From NCBI GenBank assembly GCA_018269075.1, contig JAFDVJ010000032.1:1-64000 (forward strand): 64,000 nt of DNA. Direction: 5' to 3'. The notes under the pieces are model-generated. The model saw only the letters and a list, made by a program, of their open reading frames with translations, searched no databases and had not been told where the DNA came from. Both the position numbers and the translations under genes were made by a program. Shown piece by piece: positions 9,527 through 18,320 of the stretch (positions are counted from its first letter, which is position 1; every line of letters starts with the position of its first letter). Origin of the DNA: Acidobacteriota bacterium (GTDB lineage Bacteria > Acidobacteriota > Blastocatellia > Pyrinomonadales > Pyrinomonadaceae).

Positions 9527-9660
9527 TTCTGAGTCCCGCGTTTACGCGGCAAACGCTGCAAATGTGAGGTTTGGCCGCCTAAAGGCGGAACTCAAAACAC
9601 TGGAAAACTTAAAAATTCGTGTACCTGGCTGCTGACAAAAACTATTTAGAAATTCAATTT

Positions 9661-9773
9661 CCGCTCCGCGCCTCCGCGGCTTTGCGCCTCCGCCGGAAAC
9701 AGCGATCTGCGCTTTGATCGGCTCCACAAGGCATCCTGAAATTTAACGCGAAGGCGCGGAGGCGCGGAGGGGG
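9661..9773. repeat. Foldback repeat, CGCGAAGGCGC type, copy 2
   Basis: Arms CTCCGCGCCTCCGCGGCTTT and GCGAAGGCGCGGAGGCGCGG flank a loop that matches the 3447-3572 copy over about 50 bases with roughly nine differences. It sits just downstream of the stop of the 613-residue secreted protein. Confidence 0.8.
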
Positions 9774-9805
9774 AAAGTCTGATCCGGCATCGGCGAAAAA
9801 TCTTA

Positions 9806-11647
9806 TCAGAAATCGTCGCCCCCGAAAAACGTCGGACCCGATTCGTCGTCGGCCTTGTCGTCCTTCAGATAGCCCTGCGCGATGAATAAACGGAAGATCG
9901 TGCGCGCGTCGGTGCGCTGGAATTTGTCGGCGTAGGCGCTCATCTTGAAGAGATCGGCCTTGCCGAGCAACTGGATCTGCGACGTGTAGCGGAACAGCAG
10001 CAGCGAGTCCCACGAATAGCCGTTGACCTTGAAGACGAGCTCGCCTTTTTTGAAGGTCTGGCTGCGCTTGTTGTATTTGCTGAGGATCGCCGCCGCCTGG
10101 ACGAAATCGCTGATCTGATCGACGATCGGCTCGAACAGGCGAAACGCTTCCGGCGGGTCGACCGTCGCGTAGCCGCGGACGACTTCCATCAGATCGTTGA
10201 GCTCGCTTTCGTCCTCCGGGTATTCGTTGACGAGCGCGCGCGCGTCCTTCATCAGCGCGGCGGCGGTTTCGCGGTCGGCTTCGGTGTTCTTTTTGTAAAA
10301 CCTGACGGCGAGCGCGACGAACTGCTGAACCTGCGTCGTTTTCTGGCTGAGGTTCTTGATCAGCTTGCGCGCGTCGTCGAGCTTGCCGTCGGCGGCGGCG
10401 CGGTTGATGCGGCCGGATTCGTATTTTTCGGTCGCCTGCGCGCGCGCTTTTTCGTCGGGGATCTGGTCGAGCAGCTTGCGGGCGCGGGCCTCGTCGTCGA
10501 TCTTCGCGATCTTGTCCGCGAGCGACGTGTAGAGCATCGGCCGCTGCGCTTCGCCGAGCTTCGGCAGCTCGGCGAGAATCTCTTCGGGCGTCGTGTTCGG
10601 GCTCCAGAGAGTCATCATACTCTGGAAATTCTTGAGGTCGGGCGGCAGGTTTTTCGACATCTCCGCCTGCTGCTGGCGGAGCGCGGGCATTTTTTCGGGG
10701 ACGACCTTTTCGAGCGTGCTCATCAGGCGCGTCATCGCCATATTCAGGTCGAGCGACGCGGCCGGCTGCAGAAAGGTCGCGGCGAGCTTGTTGGCGATGT
10801 CCCGGGTCTGCGTCTCGCTGAATTTGAAGGGCTTTTCCTTCGCGTTTTTCGTCTCGGCCGGCGCGGTCGCGTATTCGAGAAAACTGATCGCCGCGCCGAG
10901 CTCGTCGCGTTTTTTCGTGAGATCCGTCTCGGCGATCCGGCGGACGAGCTCGTCGGCGAGTCCGGCGGCTTTTTTCTCGTCCTTCTTATTGATTTTCTGG
11001 AGCAGCCCGATCGCGCCGGGAGAGATGCCCCGGGCGAGGCTGTCGCGAAAGATCTTGATCGCCTTGTCGGGATTCTGTTCGGCGGCGAGGACGGCGAACC
11101 GCTGTTCGAGCGCGATTTCCTGCTGGACGCGAAACTGATCGGGGTTGAAATTGAGAAAGCCGCTGTCGGATTTGACGTTCGGCTGCGCGGCTTTGGCCAT
11201 CGCCTCGGCGATCTTCGCGGGCCGCGTCGAGACGAGCATCGCGAGCGCGAGATCGGCGTCGTGACGGGCGACGAGCGGGAGCAGATCGCTGCGGATGCTC
11301 TCGAATTCGTAAATCCCGGCGTAGAGGTCGTCGGAATCCTTTTTTTCCTTGTCGTCCTCGGCGTTGGCGGCGATCAGCTCATTTTCGGCGTTGCGGAAAA
11401 GCTCGCGGGCGCGTTTCTCGTCGAACGCCCAGAAGAGATCGCCGGTGATCCCGTAAACGACGGCGCGGTTGCGCGCGAGCTTGAGCGCGGCGGCGTCCTC
11501 GGCCGATTGATTGAGAATGTCGAGCAGACGCTTTTCGAGCTCCTTCTGCGCCTTTTCCTTTTCCTCCTTCGTCGCGGTCGGCGCGGTCTGGGCGAGCGAC
11601 GAAAAACAAAATGAGATCAAAACGACGAAAAACAGGACGGTTTTCAT
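9806..11647 (-). CDS. Secreted helical-repeat protein of unknown function
   Basis: 613 residues with a signal peptide (MKTVLFFVVLISFCFSSLAQ). The mature protein is almost wholly alpha-helical with charged heptad-like stretches (EEKEKAQKELEKRLLDIL) and TPR or alpha-solenoid style segments (AARALVNEYP-type and LDDARKLIKNL). Ala, Lys, Asp and Glu dominate. No catalytic motif is visible. It could be a periplasmic scaffold. Family not recognised. It is divergent from msrP and shares an intergenic region that carries a 21-bp repeat array. Confidence 0.8.
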   Translation of the reverse strand: MKTVLFFVVLISFCFSSLAQTAPTATKEEKEKAQKELEKRLLDILNQSAEDAAALKLARNRAVVYGITGDLFWAFDEKRARELFRNAENELIAANAEDDKEKKDSDDLYAGIYEFESIRSDLLPLVARHDADLALAMLVSTRPAKIAEAMAKAAQPNVKSDSGFLNFNPDQFRVQQEIALEQRFAVLAAEQNPDKAIKIFRDSLARGISPGAIGLLQKINKKDEKKAAGLADELVRRIAETDLTKKRDELGAAISFLEYATAPAETKNAKEKPFKFSETQTRDIANKLAATFLQPAASLDLNMAMTRLMSTLEKVVPEKMPALRQQQAEMSKNLPPDLKNFQSMMTLWSPNTTPEEILAELPKLGEAQRPMLYTSLADKIAKIDDEARARKLLDQIPDEKARAQATEKYESGRINRAAADGKLDDARKLIKNLSQKTTQVQQFVALAVRFYKKNTEADRETAAALMKDARALVNEYPEDESELNDLMEVVRGYATVDPPEAFRLFEPIVDQISDFVQAAAILSKYNKRSQTFKKGELVFKVNGYSWDSLLLFRYTSQIQLLGKADLFKMSAYADKFQRTDARTIFRLFIAQGYLKDDKADDESGPTFFGGDDF

Positions 11648-11846
11648 AAGGTTTCCTCCTTGCGGCCGATTGAGTTTACGTAAAAGGTGTCCGGTTTGTT
11701 ATTAAACCACAGTTCGAAGGCGCGGGAAAAGAATTTTCCGGGGCGGCCGGAAATAAAATCGGTTTGCCGGGGAATCAATAAGCTTGAAACCGCCGGCCGG
11801 TCGGGCATCATTGCGAAAGCCGCGCTGCGGCCGGTAACAGCGTTCC

Positions 11847-12000
11847 GGCGACTTGTGACTACGCTTTGGCGACTTGTGACCACGTTCCGGCGACTTATGA
11901 CTAAGCTCCGGCGACTTATGACTAAGCTCGGGCGACTTGTAAGTACGTTCGGGCGACTTGTGACTAAGCTCCGGCGACTTGTTTTATTACCCGGGCGATT
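11847..12000. repeat. 21-bp tandem repeat array 1 (GGCGACTT core)
   Basis: GGCGACTT (or GGCGATT) starts at 11847, 11868, 11889, 11910, 11931, 11952, 11973 and 11994: eight units exactly 21 bp apart. Typical unit: GGCGACTTGTGACTAAGCTC plus one base. It lies in the divergent region between the secreted helical protein and msrP. An 8-mer repeat (GACTCTCG) follows at 12012-12050. Confidence 0.95.
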
Positions 12001-12095
12001 ATCAACCCGGCCTTTGACTCTCGACTCTCGACTCCGGACTCTCGACTCTTTTAGAATTGAATCCGGGAAGGGAAAGCGGGACGAATACAATAACG

Positions 12096-13088
12096 ATGGC
12101 GGACGACATAAAATCAAGCGAGATCACGCCCGAAAAGGTTTACCTGAACCGGCGAAACTTTATCCGCGCGGCGCTGCTCGGCGGCACGACGCTGGCGACC
12201 GGGCTGACCTATCGATTCTTCAACCCGCCGCCCGCCAGAGAAGCGGTCACGGCGAAGATCGAGGACGTCAGGCAGACGGCCGATTTCAAATCGGAGGAAA
12301 AACCGAACTCGTTCGAGGAGATCACCAACTACAACAATTACTACGAGTTTTCGACCGACAAACGCGGCGTCGCGCGGGCCGCCGAAGGCTTCGTCACGCG
12401 GCCGTGGACGATCGAGGTCGGCGGGATGGCCCAAAAGCCGAAGGTCTTCGGCATCGACGAGCTGTTGAAATTCGAGCAGGAAGAGCGCGTTTACCGGTTT
12501 CGCTGCGTCGAGGGCTGGTCGATGGTCATCCCGTGGGTCGGCTTCCCGTTAAAAAAGATCCTCGACGCGGTTGAGCCTCTGGGCGCGGCCAAATACGTCG
12601 CGTTCGAGACGTTTTACGGCGGCGGCAAATCGTCGAACCCGGAAGTCCGTTTGCCCGAAGGCCGCAACGGGATGCAGTCGTCGTTCGCGGCCGGCATCGA
12701 TCTGCCGTATGTCGAAGGCTTAAGGCTCGACGAGGCGCTCCATCCGCTGACGATCCTCGCGACCGGGCTTTACGGAAAACAATTGCCGAACCAGAACGGC
12801 GCGCCGGTGAGGCTCGTCGTCCCGTGGAAATACGGTTTCAAGAGCATCAAATCGATCGTCAGGATCACGCTCACCGACCGCGAGCCGCCGACGACCTGGA
12901 ACCTCGCCGCGCCGGACGAGTACGGCTTTTATTCGAACGTCAACCCGGCCGTCGCGCACCCGCGCTGGAGCCAGGCGACCGAACAGCGGATCGGCGAATA
13001 CACGCGCCGCAAAACGCTGCCGTTCAACGGCTACGCCGACGAGGTCGCCAAACTTTACGACGGGATGGATTTGAAGAAATATTTTTGA
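12096..13088 (+). CDS. msrP: Protein-methionine-sulfoxide reductase catalytic subunit MsrP
   Basis: 330 residues, periplasmic molybdopterin enzyme of the sulfite-oxidase fold that repairs oxidised methionine in envelope proteins. A twin-arginine signal ([14 protein letters not shown], Arg19-Arg20) shows Tat export of the folded cofactor-bearing protein. The molybdenum ligand is Cys137 in [15 protein letters not shown]. The text [14 protein letters not shown] matches the start of known MsrP precursors, which is why ATG 12096 is preferred to the upstream ATG at 12057. msrQ, its quinol-fed haem partner, follows 71 bases downstream. Confidence 0.95.
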   Translation: MADDIKSSEITPEKVYLNRRNFIRAALLGGTTLATGLTYRFFNPPPAREAVTAKIEDVRQTADFKSEEKPNSFEEITNYNNYYEFSTDKRGVARAAEGFVTRPWTIEVGGMAQKPKVFGIDELLKFEQEERVYRFRCVEGWSMVIPWVGFPLKKILDAVEPLGAAKYVAFETFYGGGKSSNPEVRLPEGRNGMQSSFAAGIDLPYVEGLRLDEALHPLTILATGLYGKQLPNQNGAPVRLVVPWKYGFKSIKSIVRITLTDREPPTTWNLAAPDEYGFYSNVNPAVAHPRWSQATEQRIGEYTRRKTLPFNGYADEVAKLYDGMDLKKYF

Positions 13089-13099
13089 CGGGGAGCTTT

Positions 13100-13150
13100 G
13101 ATCTTCGGCCTTCGGTCTTTGACCTTTGATTTTTCCGAAGTTCGAAGATC
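13100..13150 (+). repeat. Foldback hairpin immediately upstream of msrQ
   Basis: GATCTTCGGCCTTCGG (13100-13115) pairs with CCGAAGTTCGAAGATC (13135-13150) at 14 of 16 positions. The right arm ends nine bases before the msrQ ATG, so the hairpin could influence msrQ translation in the msrPQ transcript. Confidence 0.75.
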
Positions 13151-13159
13151 GACAAAACG

Positions 13160-13777
13160 ATGACGGACCTGAAATTCAACAAATTCCTGCTTTTCACGAA
13201 CGCGCTCGTGCCGCTCGGGCTCGTCGGGTTCGACGCCGCGCGCGGAAATTTAGGCGCGAATCCGGTCGAGTTCTTTCTGCGGACGACCGGCGTGCTGACG
13301 CTCGTCTTTCTGCTCGTCACGCTCTTGGTGACGCCGCTCCGCAAATACACGGGCCGGAACGAGCTCGCCAAATTTCGCCGGATGCTCGGACTGTTCGCGT
13401 TTTTCTACGCGGCTTTGCATCTCGTCACCTACAGCATCTTCGACAAATCGCTCGACGTCGGCGCGATCGTCGCCGACGTCTGGGCGCGGCCCTTTATCGC
13501 GCTCGGGATGCTTGCGTTTCTGCTGCTCGTGCCGCTCGCCGTCACCTCGACCAACGGGATGATCAAACGCCTCGGCGGAAAAAACTGGGCGCGGCTTCAT
13601 AAATCGACGTATGCGATCGGGATTCTCGGCGTGATCCATTTCTGGCTGATCGTCAAATCCGACGTTTTCTACCCGGCGCTCTTCGGCCTCGCGCTCGGAC
13701 TGCTGCTTTTTTACCGTCTTTACAATTGGCTGCAAAAGAAATCCGCGCTCCGCAACCCGAAAGCGCGGGCTGTGTGA
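13160..13777 (+). CDS. msrQ: Haem-binding membrane subunit MsrQ
   Basis: 205 residues with about five to six membrane segments (VLTLVFLLVTLLVTPL, MLGLFAFFYAALHLVTY, ALGMLAFLLLVPLAVTS, TYAIGILGVIHFWLIV, ALGLLLFYRLYNWL). Conserved histidines (ALHLVTY, RLHKSTY, VIHFW) fit the ferric-reductase-like haem domain of MsrQ, which passes electrons from quinol to MsrP. ATG 13160 gives the expected cytoplasmic start. No separate SD is obvious because the leader is occupied by a foldback repeat. Confidence 0.95.
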   Translation: MTDLKFNKFLLFTNALVPLGLVGFDAARGNLGANPVEFFLRTTGVLTLVFLLVTLLVTPLRKYTGRNELAKFRRMLGLFAFFYAALHLVTYSIFDKSLDVGAIVADVWARPFIALGMLAFLLLVPLAVTSTNGMIKRLGGKNWARLHKSTYAIGILGVIHFWLIVKSDVFYPALFGLALGLLLFYRLYNWLQKKSALRNPKARAV

Positions 13778-13798
13778 TGGTGAGTTCGCCGCCAAACT

Positions 13799-13930
13799 GG
13801 GAGCGCCGGCATCCTGCCGGCCAACGGCGCGGAAGCGGCGTCAACCCGTTTCATTTTCCTAAAATCTTCGGGGAAACGAAGCGTTTGTGCGTTTTGCAAA
13901 CGCATTGCCGGCCGAGATGCCGGCGCTCCG
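13799..13930. repeat. Foldback element, GGAGCGC family, copy 2
   Basis: Left arm GGGAGCGCCGGCATCCTGCC and right arm GCCGAGATGCCGGCGCTCC. The interior (GAAGCGGCGTCAACCCGTTT) is about 85% like the copy at 5088-5227. It sits between the convergent msrQ and small membrane protein genes. Confidence 0.85.
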
Positions 13931-13937
13931 TTTCGGG

Positions 13938-14180
13938 TTATTTGAGGTTTTTCGCGTCCCATTCCTTCTTGCTGCTGCGGAGGACGAAGATTCCGGCGAC
14001 GAGGGTCGCGAGCAGGGAAACGATCAGCAGGATGATGCTCATCAAAAGGCCGCCGAAGACGACGTCCTCGTCGGGCGAACCGGCCGGCAGCGCGTAAAAC
14101 GCGCGGACCGAAATGATGATCAGCGCGAGCGCGAGCACGACGCCGAAAAATCCGAGACCCAGCACAATCTTCCAAAACAT
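13938..14180 (-). CDS. Small two-helix membrane protein
   Basis: 80 residues: two hydrophobic helices (IVLGLGFFGVVLALALIIIS and LLMSIILLIVSLLATLVAGI) joined by an acidic loop (GSPDEDVVF), ending with a basic tail (RSSKKEWDAK). No known family is recognised. It stands alone between a foldback repeat and a terminator-bearing gene. Confidence 0.65.
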   Translation of the reverse strand: MFWKIVLGLGFFGVVLALALIIISVRAFYALPAGSPDEDVVFGGLLMSIILLIVSLLATLVAGIFVLRSSKKEWDAKNLK

Positions 14181-14254
14181 TCGATGATTTACCCCCGTTT
14201 TTGTTTAAGATAACATATTCGCGCCGGCCGTTGCATCCGGTTCGGACGGGCGGC

Positions 14255-14290
14255 CAAAAAATAAAGCCGGCTTCGGGCGAAACCGGCTTT
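14255..14290 (-). terminator. Intrinsic terminator of the DUF4920-like gene
   Basis: AAAGCCGG (14263-14270) pairs with CCGGCTTT (14283-14290). On the minus strand the stem is followed by TATTTTTTGG. It lies about 20 bases after the stop codon at 14311. Confidence 0.85.
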
Positions 14291-14310
14291 GAAGATAAGT
14301 TTTCGGCAGA

Positions 14311-14838
14311 CTATTTTTTCGTCAGCTCGACGCCGGTCGCTTCGAAAGCGACTTCGGTGACGGTGCCGTCCTTGTTGACGTTGTCGAACTTCGCGCCGTC
14401 TTCTTCGATCAGATGCTTGACCTCTTCCTTCGAGAGCGTCTTGACCGAGAACACGCCTTCCGCGCGGGCGAACGCGCCGGCCGATTCGAGCGGGATGAAG
14501 AACGCGTGATCCTTCATCTTGACGCGCACCGCTTTCGCGTCCTTCGACGGGGCGAGCTCCATCCAGCAGCCTTCGGTCTTGCACGAACGGACGATGACGC
14601 CCTCGACGATCACGGTTTTGCCCGCGTATTTCGACGGGTTGGCCAACACTTTGGCGAGCGAGACCTTTTTCGAATTGCCGAGCGCCGCGCCGCGTTTGAG
14701 ATAGCCCTTGGTCGGAATCGCCTCGGTCTTATCCTTTTCCGTCGCCGTTTTGCCTTCCTTTTCCATCTTCATATCCTGCGCGAAGGCGGCGACCGAAAAA
14801 GCCAGCATCAAAATCAATAAACTTATAATTTTATTCAT
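14311..14838 (-). CDS. DUF4920-like secreted OB-type protein
   Basis: 175 residues. Signal peptide (IISLLILMLAFSVAAFAQ), a charged Lys/Glu linker, then a compact beta domain with GKTVIVEGVIVRSCKTEGCW, a CxxxxCWM motif typical of DUF4920 proteins, and a C-terminal TEVAFEATGVELTKK strand. The role is unknown; the fold suggests an OB-like periplasmic binding protein, with the two Cys perhaps redox-active or metal-binding. ATG 14838 has GAGGAG upstream. A strong terminator follows. Confidence 0.8.
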   Translation of the reverse strand: MNKIISLLILMLAFSVAAFAQDMKMEKEGKTATEKDKTEAIPTKGYLKRGAALGNSKKVSLAKVLANPSKYAGKTVIVEGVIVRSCKTEGCWMELAPSKDAKAVRVKMKDHAFFIPLESAGAFARAEGVFSVKTLSKEEVKHLIEEDGAKFDNVNKDGTVTEVAFEATGVELTKK

Positions 14839-14943
14839 ATTAAACTCCTCAAAAAGAAAAAAATTCTCCATAGATTCTGGCATACCGTTTGCGAAACAAT
14901 CAAGACGAAACAGACGGAATGTTTCGATTTCGAACAGAAAGAC

Positions 14944-15070
14944 GATTTCGGATTTCGGATTTCGGATTTCGGATTTCGGATTGGTCTTTTTTGAAACCCG
15001 AATTTTTCCGGTGAATCGAAAAACATCCGCAACAGACCAATCCGAAATCCGAAATCCGAAATCCGAAATC
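14944..15070. repeat. Heptamer foldback (GATTTCG)n
   Basis: Left arm has five copies of GGATTTC-type 7-mers ending ATTGGTC. The right arm is GACCAATCC followed by inverted copies of CGAAATC. The loop is about 55 bases. The 309-base gap 14839-15147 holds nothing else recognisable. Confidence 0.9.
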
Positions 15071-15147
15071 AAACAGGATTATTCCGACACCGGCTCGGAC
15101 ATCGCGCGAATCAAAGAGTAAACAAACCGGAATCCGGCAAAACGGTT

Positions 15148-16620
15148 TTATTTCGGTGACGGATCGACGGTCCGCAGCTCGAAGCCGCCGGCGGCTTCGA
15201 GCTGCGGCGCGGCCGCATAATCGAGATAAAGAGTCAGCACGCCGGAGCCGGCGCGTTTGCCTTTGATTTGGATGATGTAGATCTCGCCGCTGATCAGATC
15301 CTTCATCTTAAAGTATCCGAAAGGATTGGTGAAGCCGTATCTGACCTCGCCGGTCGGGGTCGTGAACGAGACGGGCGCGCCGGCGAGCGGGCGGTTGTTG
15401 TTGGTTGAGTCGACGACCCGCAGATTGAGCTGTCGGGAGGCGACGTCCGGAACGCTGTTCGTTTCGACGGCACCGATGTCGACGACGCCTTCGGCCGCGC
15501 GGCTGTTGAGTCGGCGCTGCTCGAATTTCAACTGGATCAGACGATCGAGCGAGGAACAGCCCGTCAGAACGCAGTTGCTGCCGGCGTTGACGGCCGGACT
15601 GCCGGCCGCCGGGAAACGCGTGTCGGTCGGCCCGCCGTTGTTTTGCAGGGGGCCGAGCCGCGCATCGACCGGCGCGGTCGAATTTCCGACGATGTCGTTC
15701 TGAATACCGTGGACGAAACCGCTGCCGCCCGTCCCGTCGCCGATCAGATTATTGCCGAGCGTCGTGAAGACTCCCGCCGTGTTCGGGCCGAACCGGCCGG
15801 CCGAATTTCCGGCGAGGATCGTGTTTCTCGCATACGCGGAACCGGAATCGGCCGCGAAAACGCCGCCGCCGTCACGCGTCGCGGCATTATTGGAAATGGT
15901 CGAATTGTCGAGCGTGAGCGCGCCCGAGTTAAAGATCGCGCCGCCGTTGGCGCCGTTGTTGCCGCTGATCGTCGAGTTGACGACGCTCAAACGCCCCTGC
16001 GAATAGATCGCGCCGCCGTCGGCGTTGTTCGGATCGGAAACGGAGTTGCCGCTCACCGTCGAGCGGTTTATCCCGAGATTGCCCGCGTTGAAGATCCCGC
16101 CGCCGGCAAAGCCCGTGTTGTTTTTGACGGTCACCTCAATCAGGCTCGCGTAATCGTTCGCGCCGACATAAACCGCGCCGCCGAACACGCCGGTCCCGTT
16201 CGCGATCGTCAAACCGCTGAGATTGGCGGCGGTTAGCGGCTGACTACCGTTGAGATAAAAAATGCCGAAATCGCCCGTTCCCGCCGCCGGGCTGCGCCGA
16301 ACCGTCAACTGGCGCGCGCCGGGACCGACGATGTCCAGATTCCAGTCGACGTTGAGCTGGCCGAGCGTTAAATCGATCGTCGCCGGCAGCGGCAGCGAGA
16401 AATTGATCGTGTCCGCGTCGGGCGTTCGATTCGCTTCCTCGATCGCCGCGCGCAAAGTGCAGCGGCCGGAAGCATCGGCGCAAATCTCGTCGTTCGGATT
16501 CGCGTCGTGCGCGTCCTGCAGGCTGTTGACCGTAAAAACCTGATTGACGGCGGCCTCGACGGTAGTATGAGCAGCGGCGAGGAGAATCAGGATCAGTGCG
16601 CTTGAAAAGAGAAAATTCAT
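15148..16620 (-). CDS. Exported CSLREA/beta-helix protein
   Basis: 490 residues. Signal peptide (FLFSSALILILLAAAHTTVE), CSLREA-type domain (ICADASGRCTLRAAIEEANR, about 45-65), then parallel beta-helix repeats (GGAIFNSGALTLDNSTIS, NNGGPTDTRF) to about residue 385. It ends in a beta-sandwich module (TNPFGYFKMKDLISGEIYII) of the same kind as the ends of the 1351- and 1046-residue exported proteins in this window. Likely surface-exposed. No enzyme motif is seen. Confidence 0.9.
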   Translation of the reverse strand: MNFLFSSALILILLAAAHTTVEAAVNQVFTVNSLQDAHDANPNDEICADASGRCTLRAAIEEANRTPDADTINFSLPLPATIDLTLGQLNVDWNLDIVGPGARQLTVRRSPAAGTGDFGIFYLNGSQPLTAANLSGLTIANGTGVFGGAVYVGANDYASLIEVTVKNNTGFAGGGIFNAGNLGINRSTVSGNSVSDPNNADGGAIYSQGRLSVVNSTISGNNGANGGAIFNSGALTLDNSTISNNAATRDGGGVFAADSGSAYARNTILAGNSAGRFGPNTAGVFTTLGNNLIGDGTGGSGFVHGIQNDIVGNSTAPVDARLGPLQNNGGPTDTRFPAAGSPAVNAGSNCVLTGCSSLDRLIQLKFEQRRLNSRAAEGVVDIGAVETNSVPDVASRQLNLRVVDSTNNNRPLAGAPVSFTTPTGEVRYGFTNPFGYFKMKDLISGEIYIIQIKGKRAGSGVLTLYLDYAAAPQLEAAGGFELRTVDPSPK

Positions 16621-16739
16621 TTTACCCTCGATAAATAATGCGATGAGATGACGACGGAACCGGAACCCGCAAATTTTAACAAATGAGGTCTTTCAAAGCA
16701 AAAAAAACTGCCGGTCTTTGTAAAATCGTTGCCGCCGGA

Positions 16740-18269
16740 TCAGTCCGCGCTGTAAACGACGCGGCCGCCGACGATCGTCGCGAGCACGCGCGTTTGACGA
16801 ATCCGGGCGGGCGGGATCGAAAAGATGTCGTCCGAAAGAATCACGAGATCGGCGAAACGGCCGGGCGCGATGACGCCTTTTTCGTTCTCCGCGAATTCGG
16901 CGAAGGCCGCGCCTTTGGTGTAAAGTCCGACCGCTTCTTCGACCGACAGACGCTGGCGCGGCGGATTGGTTTCGACGGCCGCCGCGATGCCGGCGAGCGG
17001 GTCGATCGGGATCATCGTCGCGTCCGAGCCGAACGCGAGCGTCGCTTTGACGTCGATCAGCGAGCGCAGCGGATCGAGGCCGCGGCCGGCGGCGTCGGCG
17101 AAGAGCGCGGGCTGGACCGACGCGATGATCTCGGAATTGCCGAAGCGCCGTAGATCGGCCGGCCGGAAGCCGTGCGCGTGCTCGACGCGAAAACGCCGGT
17201 CGCGCGGGTCGTTCGTGCGGGCGACGTGCTCGAAGACGGAAAGCACCTGCGCGACGGCGCGCGGGCCGATCGCGTGGACCATCACCTGCCAGCCGGCTTT
17301 ATCGGCGGCCGCGATCTCGTCGGAAAGCCCGCGGGTCGAATCGGCGTCGCCGTCGGCGATGCCTTTGAGACAGCCCTGCCGGACAAACGGGTCGTCGGTT
17401 TTCGGCCGGTCGCGCTTCGTCTTCGCCCACTCGGAAAGCGACGCGCAGTCGTAGATTCTCGTTTTCAGCTTGCCGGTCTGCAAGAGCCGGCGATAGAGCT
17501 CGGCGTTGTCGTCGGCCGACATATCCTGCACGCTCGTGACGCCGAACGCGGCCGCGTAGCTGCTCGCGGTTTCGGCGAGCGCGGCCGTGTCGTCGGTCTG
17601 ATCAAGCGGCGCGAATCTTCGGACGAGCCCGACCGCCGCGCCGGTCAGAATCCCGCTCGGCGTGCCCGCCGCGTCGCGTTCGATCGCGCCGCCCGGCGGA
17701 TCTTTCGTCGCCTCGTCGATCCGCGCAAACTTCAGCGCGAGCGCGTTGGCGAACGCATTCCGGCCGGTCGCGTCGTAGAGAAAAACCGGATGCGCGCGGG
17801 TCGCGGCGTCGATCTTTTCCTTCGACGGCAGATTAGCCGCCGTCCAGCCGCCGCCTAATATCCAGCGGCCGGCGGGCAGGAATCGCGTGTAGAATTCGAG
17901 TTTGGCGAGCGTTTCGGCGGGCGTCGCGGCCGGACGCAGATCGAGCGAGAAAAACTGCCGGCCGATCGCCGTGAAATGGACGTGCGCGTCGTCGAAACCG
18001 GGCAGCACGAGCCGCCCGCCGGCGTCGATCCGCACCGTCCGGTCGCCGTCGGTCCACGCTGGCGAATCCTTTTTCCCGACCGCGACGATCCGGCCGCCGG
18101 CGACGACGATCGTGTCGGCGCGCGGATTCCGCGCATCCATCGTCCGCACGTCGGCGTTCGTGATGACGAGATCGGGAATCAGCTGCGCAAAGCCCGAAAC
18201 CGCCACGACCAACCCGATCAGCAGCGCCCCGACCGCCCGCCGAAAAAATTCAACGCCCGAACCCTTCAT
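16740..18269 (-). CDS. YtcJ-like amidohydrolase (diverged copy)
   Basis: 509 residues with an export signal (LLIGLVVAVSGFAQ). Amidohydrolase-3 family: metal-site DAHVHF (His96, His98), MVHAIGPRA, FRVEHAHG and FGSDATMIPIDP. The downstream paralogue has HAIGDRAN and GTDW at the matching places; here the Asp of HAIGDR is Pro and a loop of about 20 residues after LKG.ADG is missing. The family hydrolyses C-N bonds; the substrate is unknown. It may have altered or lost activity. It lies 51 bases downstream of the second amidohydrolase gene and is probably cotranscribed. Confidence 0.88.
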   Translation of the reverse strand: MKGSGVEFFRRAVGALLIGLVVAVSGFAQLIPDLVITNADVRTMDARNPRADTIVVAGGRIVAVGKKDSPAWTDGDRTVRIDAGGRLVLPGFDDAHVHFTAIGRQFFSLDLRPAATPAETLAKLEFYTRFLPAGRWILGGGWTAANLPSKEKIDAATRAHPVFLYDATGRNAFANALALKFARIDEATKDPPGGAIERDAAGTPSGILTGAAVGLVRRFAPLDQTDDTAALAETASSYAAAFGVTSVQDMSADDNAELYRRLLQTGKLKTRIYDCASLSEWAKTKRDRPKTDDPFVRQGCLKGIADGDADSTRGLSDEIAAADKAGWQVMVHAIGPRAVAQVLSVFEHVARTNDPRDRRFRVEHAHGFRPADLRRFGNSEIIASVQPALFADAAGRGLDPLRSLIDVKATLAFGSDATMIPIDPLAGIAAAVETNPPRQRLSVEEAVGLYTKGAAFAEFAENEKGVIAPGRFADLVILSDDIFSIPPARIRQTRVLATIVGGRVVYSAD

Positions 18270-18320
18270 CCCGACCCAAAAATTCCTTGCGCCTCCGCGC
18301 CTTCGCGTTAAAAAACAAAA

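Larger units (their letters stand above)
9404..9805. other. Intergenic region made of repeats
   Basis: 402 bases without a supportable gene. It holds a heptamer foldback (9454-9526) and the second CGCGAAGGCGC foldback (9661-9773). Open frames across it are by-products of the repeats. Confidence 0.7.

Noticed and set aside
11847-12000. CRISPR array
   Set aside because: The period is 21 bp with a short core and no unique spacers of 30-40 bp, and no cas genes are nearby. The same applies to the other two arrays.
12057-12095. Earlier start for msrP at 12057
   Set aside because: It would add [13 protein letters not shown] ahead of the conserved precursor start and lies next to a repeat. ATG 12096 gives the usual Tat precursor length.
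11644-12117. Open frames with TSRRSLV / RRLVTT heptapeptide repeats
   Set aside because: By-product of 21-bp array 1. They overlap the promoter region of two real genes.
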